Shown here: piece after piece, positions 9,822 through 20,904 of the stretch
Numbering within the stretch: the stretch's first letter is position 1
How the letters are laid out: each line of letters begins with the position of its first letter
Translations under genes and position numbers: made by a program
Assembly: GCA_029945375.1 (NCBI GenBank)
Contig: CM057061.1
Coordinates: 1,364,001 to 1,428,000 of the forward strand
DNA length: 64,000 bases
Direction: 5' to 3'
Source: Agaricus subrufescens
Lineage: Eukaryota > Basidiomycota > Agaricomycetes > Agaricales > Agaricaceae
Notes under the pieces: generated by a model
Told to the model about the DNA's origin: nothing
Database searches by the model: none
The model's input: the letters and a program-made list of their open reading frames with translations, nothing else

Positions 9822-11543
9822 CCTGGACAGAACGTAATTTTTCTGATCCACCTGTCTCTTTTCTCTCTCTCATCGTCTCCACAAAATATACAACCGTACT
9901 CACATTATCCGGGGACGAAAACTTTTGGTAAGCAACAGGGTGAGATCAACCCCCGCCCTCTCAATCTCCATTTCCAGAATCACATAAGCAATGAGCTGAT
10001 TCGCCTAAGACCATCGGAGCACTTTCGGGCGATGGCTTCCAAGCTCTGAGGGGATATGTCACTCGAACCAGCTTCGAGCGGTTTTCTCGAACTAACAAAC
10101 CCTATTTAGGAAATCAAAAACACACATACTCCGTTTTTACTATACGGGCAACCCTGGAAAATTGAATGCATAGGCGACTTCTGAGTCCGATCTTCATTGT
10201 ACAAGACGTTCTGGGCACAGCCCATTCGCGTTCCTGAGCCGACCTCAACGCTTGCATAGGTTCTTGGTCTAATTATAGACACTCCTAACGCGCGGCGGAA
10301 CTACTGCATCAAACTTATTCACTACGACTCATGGCCATCAAGAACCTTTGAAAGAAGGGAACAATGTTTTTTTCTTAATACATTTGAATCAAATGGTGGT
10401 CGTATTGAATTTGTCGCCGCCAATTGTACCGCGCTTTCTAATGTCGGAGGCTGCAGTAATAACCGTGTACTGATGTAATTCAACACGGTTCGTCGATCAA
10501 ACCTGTGGATACTAAACTGAATGGCGATAACGATACATCATATATTATGACTAGTGCTCAAAGCTCATGTTTGTTTCATTGACATGTCCGCGGTAGCAAT
10601 GATTGTTCTTTTGTTCCTCGCCTGGTAAATTGAGCGACGTTACTAGGGGAAGGACTTACGACATGCCTCATGTTTCGAATGCGGGTCGGTGTTTGTTGAT
10701 GGAGCACCACCTGCACTACTTTTCACTTTGGAAGACACGCCCCACGGAACTGGATCGGAGTAAGCCAAATTTATACCAAGTTAACGGCAGGAAACGGGTC
10801 AAGAACAAGACTAAAGTCATAAAATGTCTAGCAGATCCCTGACCTGTCCACAGGTGAGACAGCAGAAGGCTATACAAAAACTGTCACGGAGGAACATATC
10901 ATACCTGAGAAGAACGTCCATTTTGGTGGCACCCAGTCATAAAAGACGAGCTTTTTTCTGGTGGGAAGAAATGTCAAAATCACCTCCGTTGTTTTGATAC
11001 AATCATGCTTGCGTATCCAGTCTGATCGCCTCGAGAACATGCACCGGCGGTGGGTTTGTAGTTCCGAAACCTTCTTCGCCGCTCTATCTCAATTTCGACC
11101 GGGCCTAGGGCACAGGTTAAGTGGACTGCTTTACGATGTTATGCTGTTCCTGCTTCAAGAAAGCAGGTAATTTGAGGCATAACTGAGCCGAGGAACGGGA
11201 AGGCGCGAATAGCGCCAGGCTCTTGATCATGTTTTTCTCCATATTGCAAGGTTACTCATTTCAACCGTGCGCCTGGCAGATCTTTCTTCCCACCGACATG
11301 ATTGATTAAACGCATGGTCACCATAACGAGAATAGTCTGAAGATAATCCAATTATATTTTTGAGGATGGTATGTAAATATGTGGTATTCGCCAACTCATC
11401 TGTCAACGTCATTAACTTCTGCGCGATTTTCTTTATTTTTGCAAGTATCCGTGGGGCCCGGTTTACGATATGCTGTACCTGTCAGAAACGATAGCCCAAT
11501 ATGCGATGGAAGAGGCGATTGAACACCGTGAAAGGGTGGGATA
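9822..11543. other. Intergenic; distal module copy D1 at about 10330-11000
   Basis: No complete gene. The stretch about 10330-11000 is a diverged copy of sequence also found at about 31450-32075 and 35160-35835, each on the upstream side of a hydrophobin. Short plus-strand peptide matches such as KVIKCLADP (10820-10842) and KVMKCLADP (about 35631-35657) suggest part of the module was once coding. Confidence 0.5.
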
Positions 11544-13135
11544 TCATCCTCTCCAATAATTAGGTTTCATGAATGGCATAGGTGTCAGAGTGGCTTTTTG
11601 TCTCCTATTACGGACCTCAACTTCGACTTCGGTACCCTTCTTGTGCCATCCATTCTTTACGTATCCCATTGCGATGTTCTTTTGCAGTGTGGGGCTCGGA
11701 ATTCCAGATGTCACGGCACCTTTGAGAAACGTCTTCAGTTTTTGTCTCCCAATCCATAAACTTGTTTGCTTACCCAACAATTCATCGCTTGCAGGGGCAA
11801 AGATCTTGGCGTGTTCTAATTCGATACAAACATGAATGTGAGGTAAGCGTCGGGTGGAAAAAAACATGCGTACGCCTTGCTGGAGCACCCTCAACAATCA
11901 TGCCTACTCGGCGTCTAGGGGGGCCCTCTTTGAGATGTTTACGAACACCATCGGCTCCGATAAAGTTTCCAGCCTCCTTTCTGTCTTTACCAATAACCCA
12001 CGTCAAGCCGGCCTCTACGGGAGTCGTGTCTTCATCAAGGTCATTGCCGTAAAGGCACATTCCAGCCTCCAACCGGAGACTGTCACGAGCGCCCAATCCA
12101 GTTAGTTGGACCGGCGGTTTGGATAGGAGTTTTGCAACTTCGACTGTGTGGGAAGGTGGAATAGAAATCTAAGATAAGATCGCATCAATTATCAAGGGAT
12201 GAGGGTGATACCAGATACAAACTTCAAAACCATCTTCACCTGTGTAACCTCCTCGGGCAACATGCAGGTTGAAACCTTCAATCGGGACAAAGGCGGCTTT
12301 GCCAAACGTCAAACCACGTAAGTCATATGAGGTAAGTGTTTGGAGATAAGCGGCTGCCTCAGGACCTTTGTGGAGCAAAAGAACATTCATGAACAGGTGC
12401 GTCAAGATTACAAGGCCAGAACTTGCCTTGCAATGCTAGGAGACCCCAGTTTTCAAGTACTTCCAATTCCACGGGTCCTTCTTTTCCCTTCTCACCAACG
12501 TTCCACTCACCGAGTTTCTCCCTCACCCATGCAAGGTCTCTCTCCCTGCGTCCAGCATTTGTTACGACGTAAAACGCATCATCCGCGTGTTTTGTTATGA
12601 CGGTATCGTCAATTATGCCGCCTTTCTCATTGAGCAGGACGGACAGAGTCGATGAGTAGGGATGTAACGACGAAAGTGAAGATGGGGTTAGCCACTCTAA
12701 GAATTCTGTGGCAGTTTTACCGCGGAAACTGGATTTACACCTGTCAAAAGTGCAATGGTGTGAAAGACTTGCTGACGCACTGGGACTGGACCATGTGACC
12801 GACGTCGAAAACGCCTACTTTTTGCCGGACGTGGTTGTGGCTGGCAACTGCGAAGATGAGCGGCCGAGAATGCATGTGCATGAGTACTCTTACCTTGCCC
12901 AACGTCTCCGTAGGACACGGGCATCGAGTAGCCAGCAAAAGGAACCATTTTGGCTCCGTGTTCGACGTGAAAGTCATACAGCCCCGTTCGCTTCAGCTGC
13001 GAAGCCAGATTGAAATACTGTCGACCAAGTCTATGTGCAGCTTACCTGGCCAGCGTCCGATGCCAGCCGCCGAACATTGGGCAGGCTGAATGGAGATTTT
13101 CCTCTGAGCAGAGCGGCAGCGCGGAGGAGGACCAT
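11544..13135 (-). CDS. GCV1: Glycine cleavage system T-protein (aminomethyltransferase), 412 aa, 8 exons
   Basis: Mitochondrial tetrahydrofolate-dependent aminomethyltransferase of the glycine decarboxylase complex: it takes the methylamine arm of H-protein and makes 5,10-methylene-THF and ammonia. Exons 13135-13046, 13017-12894, 12847-12781, 12728-12427, 12365-12223, 12168-11874, 11815-11774 and 11719-11544 stay in frame (413 codons with stop). The N-terminus ([18 protein letters not shown], Arg-rich) looks like a mitochondrial presequence. Family signatures are [53 protein letters not shown] and [20 protein letters not shown], and the end matches the usual T-protein terminus ([13 protein letters not shown]). 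Exon 4 ends in a GC donor (GCAAGT). The ATG lies 151 bp from the divergent coronin gene. Confidence 0.96.
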
Positions 13136-13286
13136 GTTCGGATCCAAGGACGGCGGACCGGTGGGAATTAATATTATTAGTAGCCGGAATTATGTAATAT
13201 TGCCAGCCCCTAACCCGAGGTTATCGTCTCCTGGCGATGGGCCCCGTCTTGTTTTCTCCCTGCAATCGTGGATAATCCTGCATCCC
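13136..13286. promoter_or_regulatory. Divergent promoter, GCV1 / coronin
   Basis: 151 bp between the two start codons on opposite strands; the short spacing implies a shared bidirectional promoter. No clear TATA box seen. Confidence 0.5.
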
Positions 13287-15155
13287 ATGTCGCGCTTCGT
13301 CCGTGCTTCCAAATACCGGTGTGGTCGTTTCAGCATGGACTCCATCGCTCGTCTTGATCTCTCGATCTGAACAGGCATGTCTTCGGACAACAGGCAAAGA
13401 AGGAACATGGCATTGAGAATGTCAAGGTGACGAATAGTGCCTGGGATACCAACCTAGTCGCGGCTTCTGGAGTGGGTTTTCTGTGCCTGGCATTCCTGAG
13501 AAAATCTGAGCTAATTGGAGTCAGAAATACCTTAGTGTCAATTGGAACGCATCCGGCGGTGGCGCCTTTGCCATTCTGCCTCTAGTCTCGCCATTCCATG
13601 GCATCAACGGATTCCCCCACAAGCTGCCGGATCAGCTACCACTTGCGCGTGCCCATTCGGCTCCGGTCCTTGACACAGACTGGTCGCCTCACAACGACTC
13701 CATCGTCGCATCAGGTGGAGAAGATGGTAAAGCCATGATCTGGAAAGTAGAGCCCTCGCAATTTGAAGGGTGGAATACCGAAGGATGGGTTCCCGAAGAT
13801 TTTGATCCCGTTCTTCGTATCGATGCATCGCCACGAAAGATCGGACAAGTCGTGTTCCACCCCACTGCTTCGCAGGTCCTCGCGACCGTTTCTGGCGAAT
13901 ATACCATCAAGCTCTGGGATCTTGCCGCCCCAGAAAATGCCCGTGTTACCTTGTCAGGACATGGAGATTCTGTCCAGGGCCTGGCATTCAACACAACTGG
14001 TACTCTGTTAGCAACTACATGTCGTGATCGCAAGCTCCGCATTTTTGACCCTCGAACTGGTGGTCAGCCAGTTCGTATCACTGACGGACATCCCGGTATC
14101 AAGGGATCTCGCGTCGTGTGGATGGGAGAGCACGATAGAATTGCGACTACGGGCTTCAGCAAAATGTCCGACCGCCAAGTATCAATCTGGGACACTGGTA
14201 GTCTCGAAAATATGAAAACAATGTCAATTGATCAGTCCTCCGGCGTTCTTATGCCATTCTGGTCAGACAACAACATCTTGTTCCTCGCTGGAAAGGGGTA
14301 CGTGCCGAGTTGAGCTGAAGATCTTCCATGATAGTCTACTAACACAAAGTCTAGGGATGGAAATATCCGTTATTTCGAGTACGAGAGTGACAACCTCTTT
14401 GCGTTGGCCGAGTACAAGTCCTCAGACCCTCAACGTGGTGTTTGTTTCCTTCCACGCCGCGCTCTTAACGTAGCCGAATGCGAAATCGCCCGCGCGTACA
14501 AGTTGGTCTCCTCAGGAATTGAACCCATTGCTTTCATTGTTCCAAGAAAAGTTCGTCTATCGATAAAATAACTCGATTATTCCTTGCTAATACCCGATAC
14601 AGGCCGATGGCTTCCAATCGGACATCTTCCCTCCAGCCCCATCTTTAGAGCCTTCGCTCACAGCTTCGGAATTCTTCAGTGGGAAACTAGCACCCGCCAA
14701 TTTTATGAACCTCGGTGATGGTTCCACGATTGTAGGATCTCAACCTTCAGCTGCTCCCGCACCAGCGCCCTCTTCTACTATATCGCCTCCTGTATCTCGA
14801 ACACCTTCTGCACCCGTCCCTGCGCCTGCTCCCGTGCGCGCCCCTTCACCCGTTCCCGCTCAAATTCCGCGGTCAGCCTCCCCTATTGCTTCAAGCCCGG
14901 CTCCCAAACACGCTGCAGTTAGGGCCTCATCAGAAACTAGCGAAGGTGTAAGTTAAAACCGCTGGTTCTTTGTGGAAATTTTTTTGACTTTATTTCTTGC
15001 TTCTGTAGACCTCGTCGGCAATGAAAGAAGAAAACAGTCGATTGGCAACGGAGTTGCGCGAAGCTCGTGAAAAGATTAGGAATCTTGAATTGCAAGTTGA
15101 ATCTTTGCGAGCCAACGCGAGGAAGGCTACTCAGACGCTGCAAATGGATATTTGA
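13287..15155 (+). CDS. crn1: Coronin, actin-binding WD40 protein, 529 aa, 6 exons
   Basis: F-actin-binding regulator of Arp2/3 and cofilin at cortical actin patches. Exons 13287-13318, 13375-13471, 13525-14297, 14355-14550, 14603-14947 and 15009-15155 join in frame (530 codons with stop). The start MSRFVRASKYRHVFG is the typical coronin N-terminus. WD40 repeats follow (DTDWSPHNDSIVASGGEDG, YTIKLWDL, LSGHGDSVQGLAFN, RKLRIFDPRTG, VSIWDTG), then the coronin extension with FFPP-like DIFPPAPSLEPSLTA. Exon 5 is a Pro/Ala/Ser linker and exon 6 encodes a coiled coil (MKEENSRLATELREAREKI..LELQVESL) for oligomerisation. Intron 3 has a perfect TACTAAC-like branch site (CTACTAACAC). Confidence 0.96.
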
Positions 15156-15662
15156 GATGTAGCGAGTTTTTCTTGGTATTGTGTGTGTAGAGATAGGATT
15201 CGCGGGTAAACTTTGATATCACGCACACGGATGAGATGATAATGTTAGTATCGCATGGATAGAAGGAGATCGAGAGGTGTGTGTTCCGTTTTGTTTGAAT
15301 GTGTGACGATCAGGATTTCAAAGATATGCTACTGAGTGATGAAAAATGAATCACTTGAACTGTCGTTCTTGTCTTGTTATACGCGATTGAAGGATGTCAT
15401 TATTAATGACAGAAGCTCGAACTCAAGAAGCGGCAAAAAACTGGAAGTACTGGATAGTAGCTACCACTTCTCCTTTAAAATCATCGCAGCCCGCGACAAA
15501 ATTACCCCTATACTAGATGCATGGTTTACAATTAAGACATGATCAGCAAAGCAAAGGTGCCAGTGAGACCTTGAACCCAAATAAAAAATCGAGCACGTCT
15601 AATCGAATTGTTTCACAGCACTACCCTCAGTTTTACTCACTCACTACTCAACAACAACATAA
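15156..15662. other. Intergenic, coronin 3' flank and quinone reductase promoter
   Basis: No gene seen; the downstream part is the promoter and 5' UTR of the gene at 15663. Confidence 0.5.
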
Positions 15663-16555
15663 ATGTCATCACCTCGTATCGCCATCATCGTTTACTCGAT
15701 GTACAACCACATTGCCATTCGTAAGCTTTTCTCAGCGCCACCCAAGAGATCAACAACTGAGGGGTTTTGGGGTTATCATAGTCGCCGAAGCTGAGAAGAA
15801 GGGTATCGAAAAGGCTGGAGGACAGGCGACGATCTTCCAGTACGTCCTCAACCCACATTTATGCAAAGAAACTCATATTTTAACTATATTAACAGGATAA
15901 AAGAAACATTGTCACCTGAAGTCTTGACCAAACTACGCGTACCTGCAAACAGAATGACAAACTCCTACCCCGTCGCATCACCAGAAACTCTCAAGGAATA
16001 CGACGCCTTCCTGTTCGGTATTCCTACCCGATACGGTAGCATGCCCGCCCAATTCAAAGTGTGTATCTAATATCATATATCCGCAAAAGTAATATCTATC
16101 TCACTGAGTTTATAAACCTATTCTATTACCCTTTTGAAAAAAGGCATTTTGGGATCACACAGGCGGCCTTTGGGTAAACTCAAAACTGGCGGGTAAATAC
16201 GCCGGTGTATTCGTATCCACCAGCGGTCTCGGTGGCGGTCAAGAAGAAACAGGTTACTCTATCCTATCCACTTTCATCCACCACGGAATCATCTTTGTCC
16301 CCTTTGGTTATTCTCATGCCTTCGAAGATTTGAGTAACCTCAGCGAGGTTCACGGAGGTGCGTTTGTTTTTGTTTAAGATTTTATGGGATGGTTGTAATT
16401 GATTTCGGGATGTGCTTTGATCAGGTTCTCCCGTGGGTGCTGGTGTTGTCGCAGGTAGTGATGGTAAAAGAGCACCTTCAGAATTGGAATTGCGCATTGC
16501 GGAGAAGCAAGGAACGGGGTTTTACAATTCAGTTGCAAAAGTTCAATTCGATTAA
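15663..16555 (+). CDS. Flavodoxin-like NAD(P)H:quinone oxidoreductase (WrbA type), 207 aa
   Basis: FMN-dependent two-electron quinone reductase, protective against quinone redox cycling; fungal relatives include yeast Pst2/Ycp4. Exons 15663-15720, 15782-15839, 15896-16058, 16144-16357 and 16425-16555 join to 208 codons including the stop, the normal family length (about 200 aa). Motifs: [14 protein letters not shown] (FMN phosphate loop; the usual YGH is YNH here), [54 protein letters not shown] and EVHGGSPVGAG. Convergent with ERG9, whose stop is at 16983. Confidence 0.94.
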
Positions 16556-16982
16556 TGTTCGGAGTTAGTTAATGGCCGGCAAGAGCCCTTGTGGATAGGT
16601 CCCGAAAGTGTAATGTACTGATCGATCAACTTGGCGGTGGATCATTAAGTCATCTAAAAGCATGTAGAGTCAATCCCACTTTCTTTCATCCACGAAATAG
16701 TTGTTTTTGGAAGAGAGCCTAATGATACATCTACAGCTAATAAAATCAAAAGATCTTTTGTTAAAAGAAGAAAACCCGACATAGAACGCACTGTCAATTT
16801 AATAGATAGGTAAAAAAGACAAAAGCAAAGGATATAGTTTATGATATAAGAGTGGTTTTGGCGGTATAAAAGCATGGGAGGGATTGTGGGGTATTTAAAA
16901 AAAAAGGGAAAGGAAAAAAGGAAAACAGTACGCAAAGTCCGAGTTTTCAATGCTTAATCATAAAAAAACACCAACGTCGGGT
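16556..16982. other. Convergent 3' region between quinone reductase and ERG9
   Basis: A/T-rich 3' flanks; no gene supported. Likely holds both polyadenylation regions. Confidence 0.5.
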
Positions 16983-18852
16983 CTACGTTGACCCACTCAA
17001 AGAAACACCGGTAACTTTAAGCACAGCAAACGTAGCACCAAATCCAGCAGCGACAACCAACACAATCCCAGCAGCGATATAGAACATCATCGTTGCGGAA
17101 GAGAATCCACCAGCACTGGAGCCTTTACCTTGACCACCACGGGCTGCTGAGAATCTCTGAACCCGTTGTAATGCGAGTTGACGATCTCCATTGGCAATGT
17201 CAATCATACGTTTACGAGTGGCGAGTTCGGATGTAAACTGGTTGTCTGCCTCGGCGATGCGTGAACGAGCATCGTATCCGTCCAATGTTGGAGGATTACC
17301 CTTTGTGGTGGGTGGCTGGATGAAAGAGGGGTAGTTTTGTTCGACCCATTGTTCAATCTGCAATGATGATAGAAATTAACGCGCGAATTGTAGTGTACAA
17401 GAGGCATACCTTGCCACAGGCGACCGAAATTTGTATGAAATTGGGATCAGCAGGAACCGCCTTTGCATGAATTTTACGAGCATATTCGCAGAAAATCTGA
17501 CCAACATCACGAGGGTTCGTCGATCGCATGATGAGCTAAAGAAAAATATGTTATCAAGTGAGAAGTTGACGGACAAAAAATGTAACCTACGTGAGCAGCA
17601 GAAGCTTTACGAATCTTGATATTCCGCTGGAACATTTGGGGATTCATAAAGCACAACTCGAGGGTGGCGATTGCCATGGTGGCAGGGATGGCGCAAAAGT
17701 TGAAAACAGTCTGATTCTTCAAATACCGAAGATACTCCAAAGCATCAGTAGCGTGCCTTAGAGCGTCCAGGATCATTCCGCTCTGCGCCCATTGGGCCTT
17801 TTCCAATGCCCCAGGCGCATACATTTCCTTCATCTCGTCGAAACCGTACTTGCCCCAAATTTCTTTGGGCCAGAAATACCGCTGCTCCTCAACGTCCTCA
17901 CGGAAGTCCCGGATGATGTTGGTCTTTTGTAGAAGAAGCCCCATGGAGTTGGATAACTCGAGCTGCTGACCAAGCCATTCGGCCTCTTTCCCTGAGGCGG
18001 AGAAAATTCGGGATAGTCCCTCGCCAACGAGACCCGCAACATAGTGACAGTATAGGTCGTATTCCGCGACGGTCGCAATGTAGACTTTGCCAGTCGTTGC
18101 GGCTTTGTGGGCAAAGTCGGCCATACCGTTTTCCATCTTGTAACAAATGTCAATGATGACCTTTTTGTAGCTAAAAAGTATAAAGCATCAGACAAAAATT
18201 CGGGGAAATGGTAGATCAAAGACGCACGAAGGGGAGAGACGGTTGACTTCCTCAATTACTGTGTCATATTCTACAAGCAGTTGACGGTCCTTTTCGTCAG
18301 GACCATTGCCGTCAAACTTCCAACCGGGCTCGACGGTTTTCTCGTGGAATTTTCGGAGTAGGGGTTGCTTGACCGAGTCGGCAATCGTCATGTCGTCTTC
18401 GACAGTATCTAGACCTCGAAGGACGAGATAGAATAGACATATCTAGAGGAAATGTCAGTACAGTCCGTACACGGAAGAAACCATGAGAGTAAGAACAGCA
18501 TCATGATCTTTGCGCACCAGTAGCCTCTCATGGGGCGGCAGGCCCACCGACTGCCCGCGGGAGCAGACCACCGGGCGCAGGCCATACGAGATCACTGAGG
18601 AGGGTAGAATGAGAAACTCACTGTCCGGGCAAGGTCACCGTCAAGCTCCTTGATGACGGCCGAGAAACTGCGGCTGGTCTGGTCGAGGAACTCCCAGCAC
18701 CTGCGCATGGACTGGCGGTCCCAGCCCGAGGTCGGATGCTCCTTCAGGGCCTTGATGTCGCGTTTCTGCTCATGGTAGAGGTAGAACTGGAGGAGAGTGC
18801 GGAATTCAAAGGGGTGGAAGAGGAGAAGGGCAAGCCATTGAGTAGCACCCAT
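16983..18852 (-). CDS. ERG9: Squalene synthase (farnesyl-diphosphate farnesyltransferase), 508 aa, 5 exons
   Basis: Condenses two farnesyl diphosphates to squalene with NADPH, the committed step to ergosterol, in the ER membrane. Exons 18852-18622, 18442-18228, 18170-17591, 17535-17410 and 17357-16983 give 509 codons with stop. Both Asp-rich metal sites are visible: LRGLDTVEDDMT at the start of exon 2 and NIIRDFREDVEEQRYFWP in exon 3. Also present are YCHYVAGLVGEGLS and the LGLLLQKT-like SMGLLLQKTNI. The C-terminus has a single membrane anchor (MMFYIAAGIVLVVAAGFGAT) followed by a short tail. Yeast Erg9 is 444 aa; the extra length is a linker before the anchor. Confidence 0.97.
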
Positions 18853-18944
18853 CGTGGACAGAACAGACCCGTTTCCTGTCTGTCATTTGCTTTTTTCACC
18901 TCGTACGACCCGGCCGTGTCACGTGCCCGTCTTTTCCTCTCCCT
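18853..18944. promoter_or_regulatory. Divergent promoter of ERG9 with CACGTG E-box
   Basis: Only 92 bp separate the ERG9 start from the plus-strand small ORF. It contains one palindromic CACGTG at 18920-18925 (context GTGTCACGTGCCCG). Basic helix-loop-helix factors, including fungal SREBP-type sterol regulators, can bind such sites; a role in sterol control here is inference. Confidence 0.45.
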
Positions 18945-19151
18945 ATGGACATCCCCCTCTCGCCCCCTCTCCGCATCCAGTCCCGCGCCGCCGCGCCGCT
19001 CTCCGCCAGGCATGCCCAGAAGCGCATCGAGGCCTTCATCGACGACTTCCAGGCGCGCTCGACCGCCGCCCAGGGCGGCAACGCGGCTGTCACCGTCCAG
19101 CTCCAAAAACTCAGAAATGCGCTCCACGACGAGCGGAAGCACAAGGCCTAA
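18945..19151 (+). CDS. Small conserved-looking protein of unknown function, 68 aa
   Basis: Single-exon ORF starting MDIPLSPPLRIQSRAAAPLS and ending LRNALHDERKHKA. The C-terminal 45 residues are predicted to be mostly helical and charged (QKRIEAFIDDFQARS..VTVQLQKLRNALHDE). The codons are strongly C-ending, unlike surrounding non-coding DNA, which supports coding. It is divergent from ERG9 with 92 bp between starts. I do not recognise the family; its size suits a small complex subunit, but nothing in the sequence proves that. Confidence 0.55.
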   Translation: MDIPLSPPLRIQSRAAAPLSARHAQKRIEAFIDDFQARSTAAQGGNAAVTVQLQKLRNALHDERKHKA

Positions 19152-19460
19152 CTGGTACGCTCTTCAATGCGATAATCGTCCGTGGTCTGACTGCGAGCGT
19201 ACTCAATCAGTTCCATCACTTGTCATGCTCTTCTTAAAAGTAATAGCACCCGTATCTTTTGATGAACCGGTGTTTTGCTTCTGCACCTGTATTTATAAAA
19301 CAATGCGAGCGTGGCACCATCCAAGAGACGATTCTTACAGCATAGAATGTCTATTTTTTCAAGGATCGCAACAACATTTACGACAGTCATCAACGTGAGA
19401 ACATATGCTTAGTAATATAAACACAGAATTTGCCTCTGTTTGGCCATACCGTTCACGGCC
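19152..19460. other. Intergenic, no gene recognised
   Basis: 3' flank of the 68-aa ORF and promoter of the next gene. Confidence 0.4.
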
Positions 19461-20014
19461 ATGGCGTCCCACCGGCACACTCGCCCAGAACTCTCCGTCA
19501 TCCCCGACCTGCGGTTCGAGTACAGCTATCTCAAAAGCGTCAGCAAATACGTTCATCTCGAACGTCAGTCAAAGGATGATTCTTCATCATCACGGCCCTC
19601 AGGGGATCACTTGAGCGAGGAAAAGCTACTGGAGGATTACGAGCATCTAGAGCCTACGACTGAAGCCGAGGAACAATCTTCTGTACAGTCTCGCTCGAGG
19701 CCAGGGGAGCTGGTGCACGTTCAATGGGAGAACGTCCTTTGGTTCACGATACGAGACCAAGTCATTGCTCCATTCCTGCAAGGTGCTCTCTGGTACGATA
19801 TTCAAATTCCTCGCCATTTCGAGGCACTTTTTTTGACCGTGAGATCCATAGGGGTCTCGCAAGCTTTTATCTCACACCAATATCCCGTGATTTTGGATCC
19901 AAACTGGGTCATTTATGGCCAAATAAGGAGGGAAAGGTCGCGGAGGGGCTGAGGAAATGGGCCAAAGATTTCATCGGCGCGTCAACTAAATCCACAGAGG
20001 AACGGCGGCGATAG
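19461..20014 (+). CDS. DUF1770/Atg43-like protein, 170 aa, 2 exons
   Basis: Exons 19461-19782 and 19824-20014 (41-bp intron GTGCTC..TTCGAG) give 171 codons with stop; an upstream in-frame ATG at 19440 would add seven residues. The N-terminal motif RPELSVIPDLRFEYSYLKS and the core WENVLWFTIRDQVIAPFLQG resemble, from memory, the fungal DUF1770 family, which includes the fission-yeast mitophagy receptor Atg43. An acidic LEDYEHLEP segment near residue 60 fits the Atg8-interacting pattern (acidic, aromatic-x-x-Leu). The C-terminal half is basic and helical (GLASFYLTPISRDFGS..VAEGLRKWAKDF). The family call is tentative; the gene itself is well supported by splice and frame logic. Confidence 0.6.
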
Positions 20015-20904
20015 TGATTAGATGGACTGGACAGAGACATTTTTTCAGACCGGGAGACGCGACTTGTCCGATAGACAATAATTCTATGACTCGCAGAGCC
20101 TCGATACGAGAACTGAGGTGCATCTACATCTGGTACCCTATATAGATTACCTAGGCGATGCGCATGGACAACGATAAGCGAAAGGGAAAAAGTCGAACAA
20201 CAAAATCACAACAATGGAAATCTCCAAGTGCATGTCATTGATAGCGCACTGGTGGCGCTTGCGTTCTTCTGACATATACATTATGCAAAATGCCATTCAC
20301 CTATGAGTCTAGCAGGCCGCAGTGCTGAGTGCTGAACGATATCTGGAGACAAGGCTGTACCGAATACAACAGCTCAATGCGACGCACAATAGGAGGTGCC
20401 ACTGATCTCATCAAATGAACGAAGCGTCGACCTGGACATACCAATGAGGTTCTCCGCAGTCTCACTCCCCAAAATGAGAATGAAGTTTCCCTCTGCACCC
20501 ATCTTTCGTACGAGCAGAAATCGTCTTCCACGACATGGAACGGCGAGCAATGAACCCATCTACATGATCAGACATTGAAGATGAGGGACCAGAAACTGAT
20601 GCGCTCCTCGCGCGGTGGTCAGGCTGACAGCGCCATGCGCATTGTCCCTAGCTCACGATTCAACCACGCCACAGAACAAAAATCAGGCACGATTTGCGCT
20701 TAAAAAAATTTTTTTTTCCATCCTCGCAACCTTGCAACGGGGTAATAAACCCTCCCATTTATAGCTTTCTGGATTTTCGTCTCCTGTTTCAATCATCTTT
20801 CCCTCGTTCCACCCCTGACCAGGTAATCGTCCTTCTCGCCTCTAGTCGCTAGCATAATCCATTGAATCCTCCCACCGTGTAGATCTCCCAATACTGTCCT
20901 GAAA
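20015..20904. other. Intergenic; possible small minus-strand exon at 20374-20559
   Basis: A 61-codon minus-strand frame (MGSLLAVPCRGRRFLLVRKM..NFILILGSETAENLIGM) directly follows a good acceptor (CATGTAG) and has protein-like composition. I could not find a convincing upstream exon, so it stays unassigned. The poly-A/poly-T tract near 20701-20718 and the region to 20904 are the promoter of the F-box gene. Confidence 0.3.

Noticed and set aside
18736..19398. Plus-strand 220-codon frame
   Set aside because: Overlaps ERG9 exon 1 antisense, the shared promoter and the 68-aa ORF in another frame; composition looks like a shadow.
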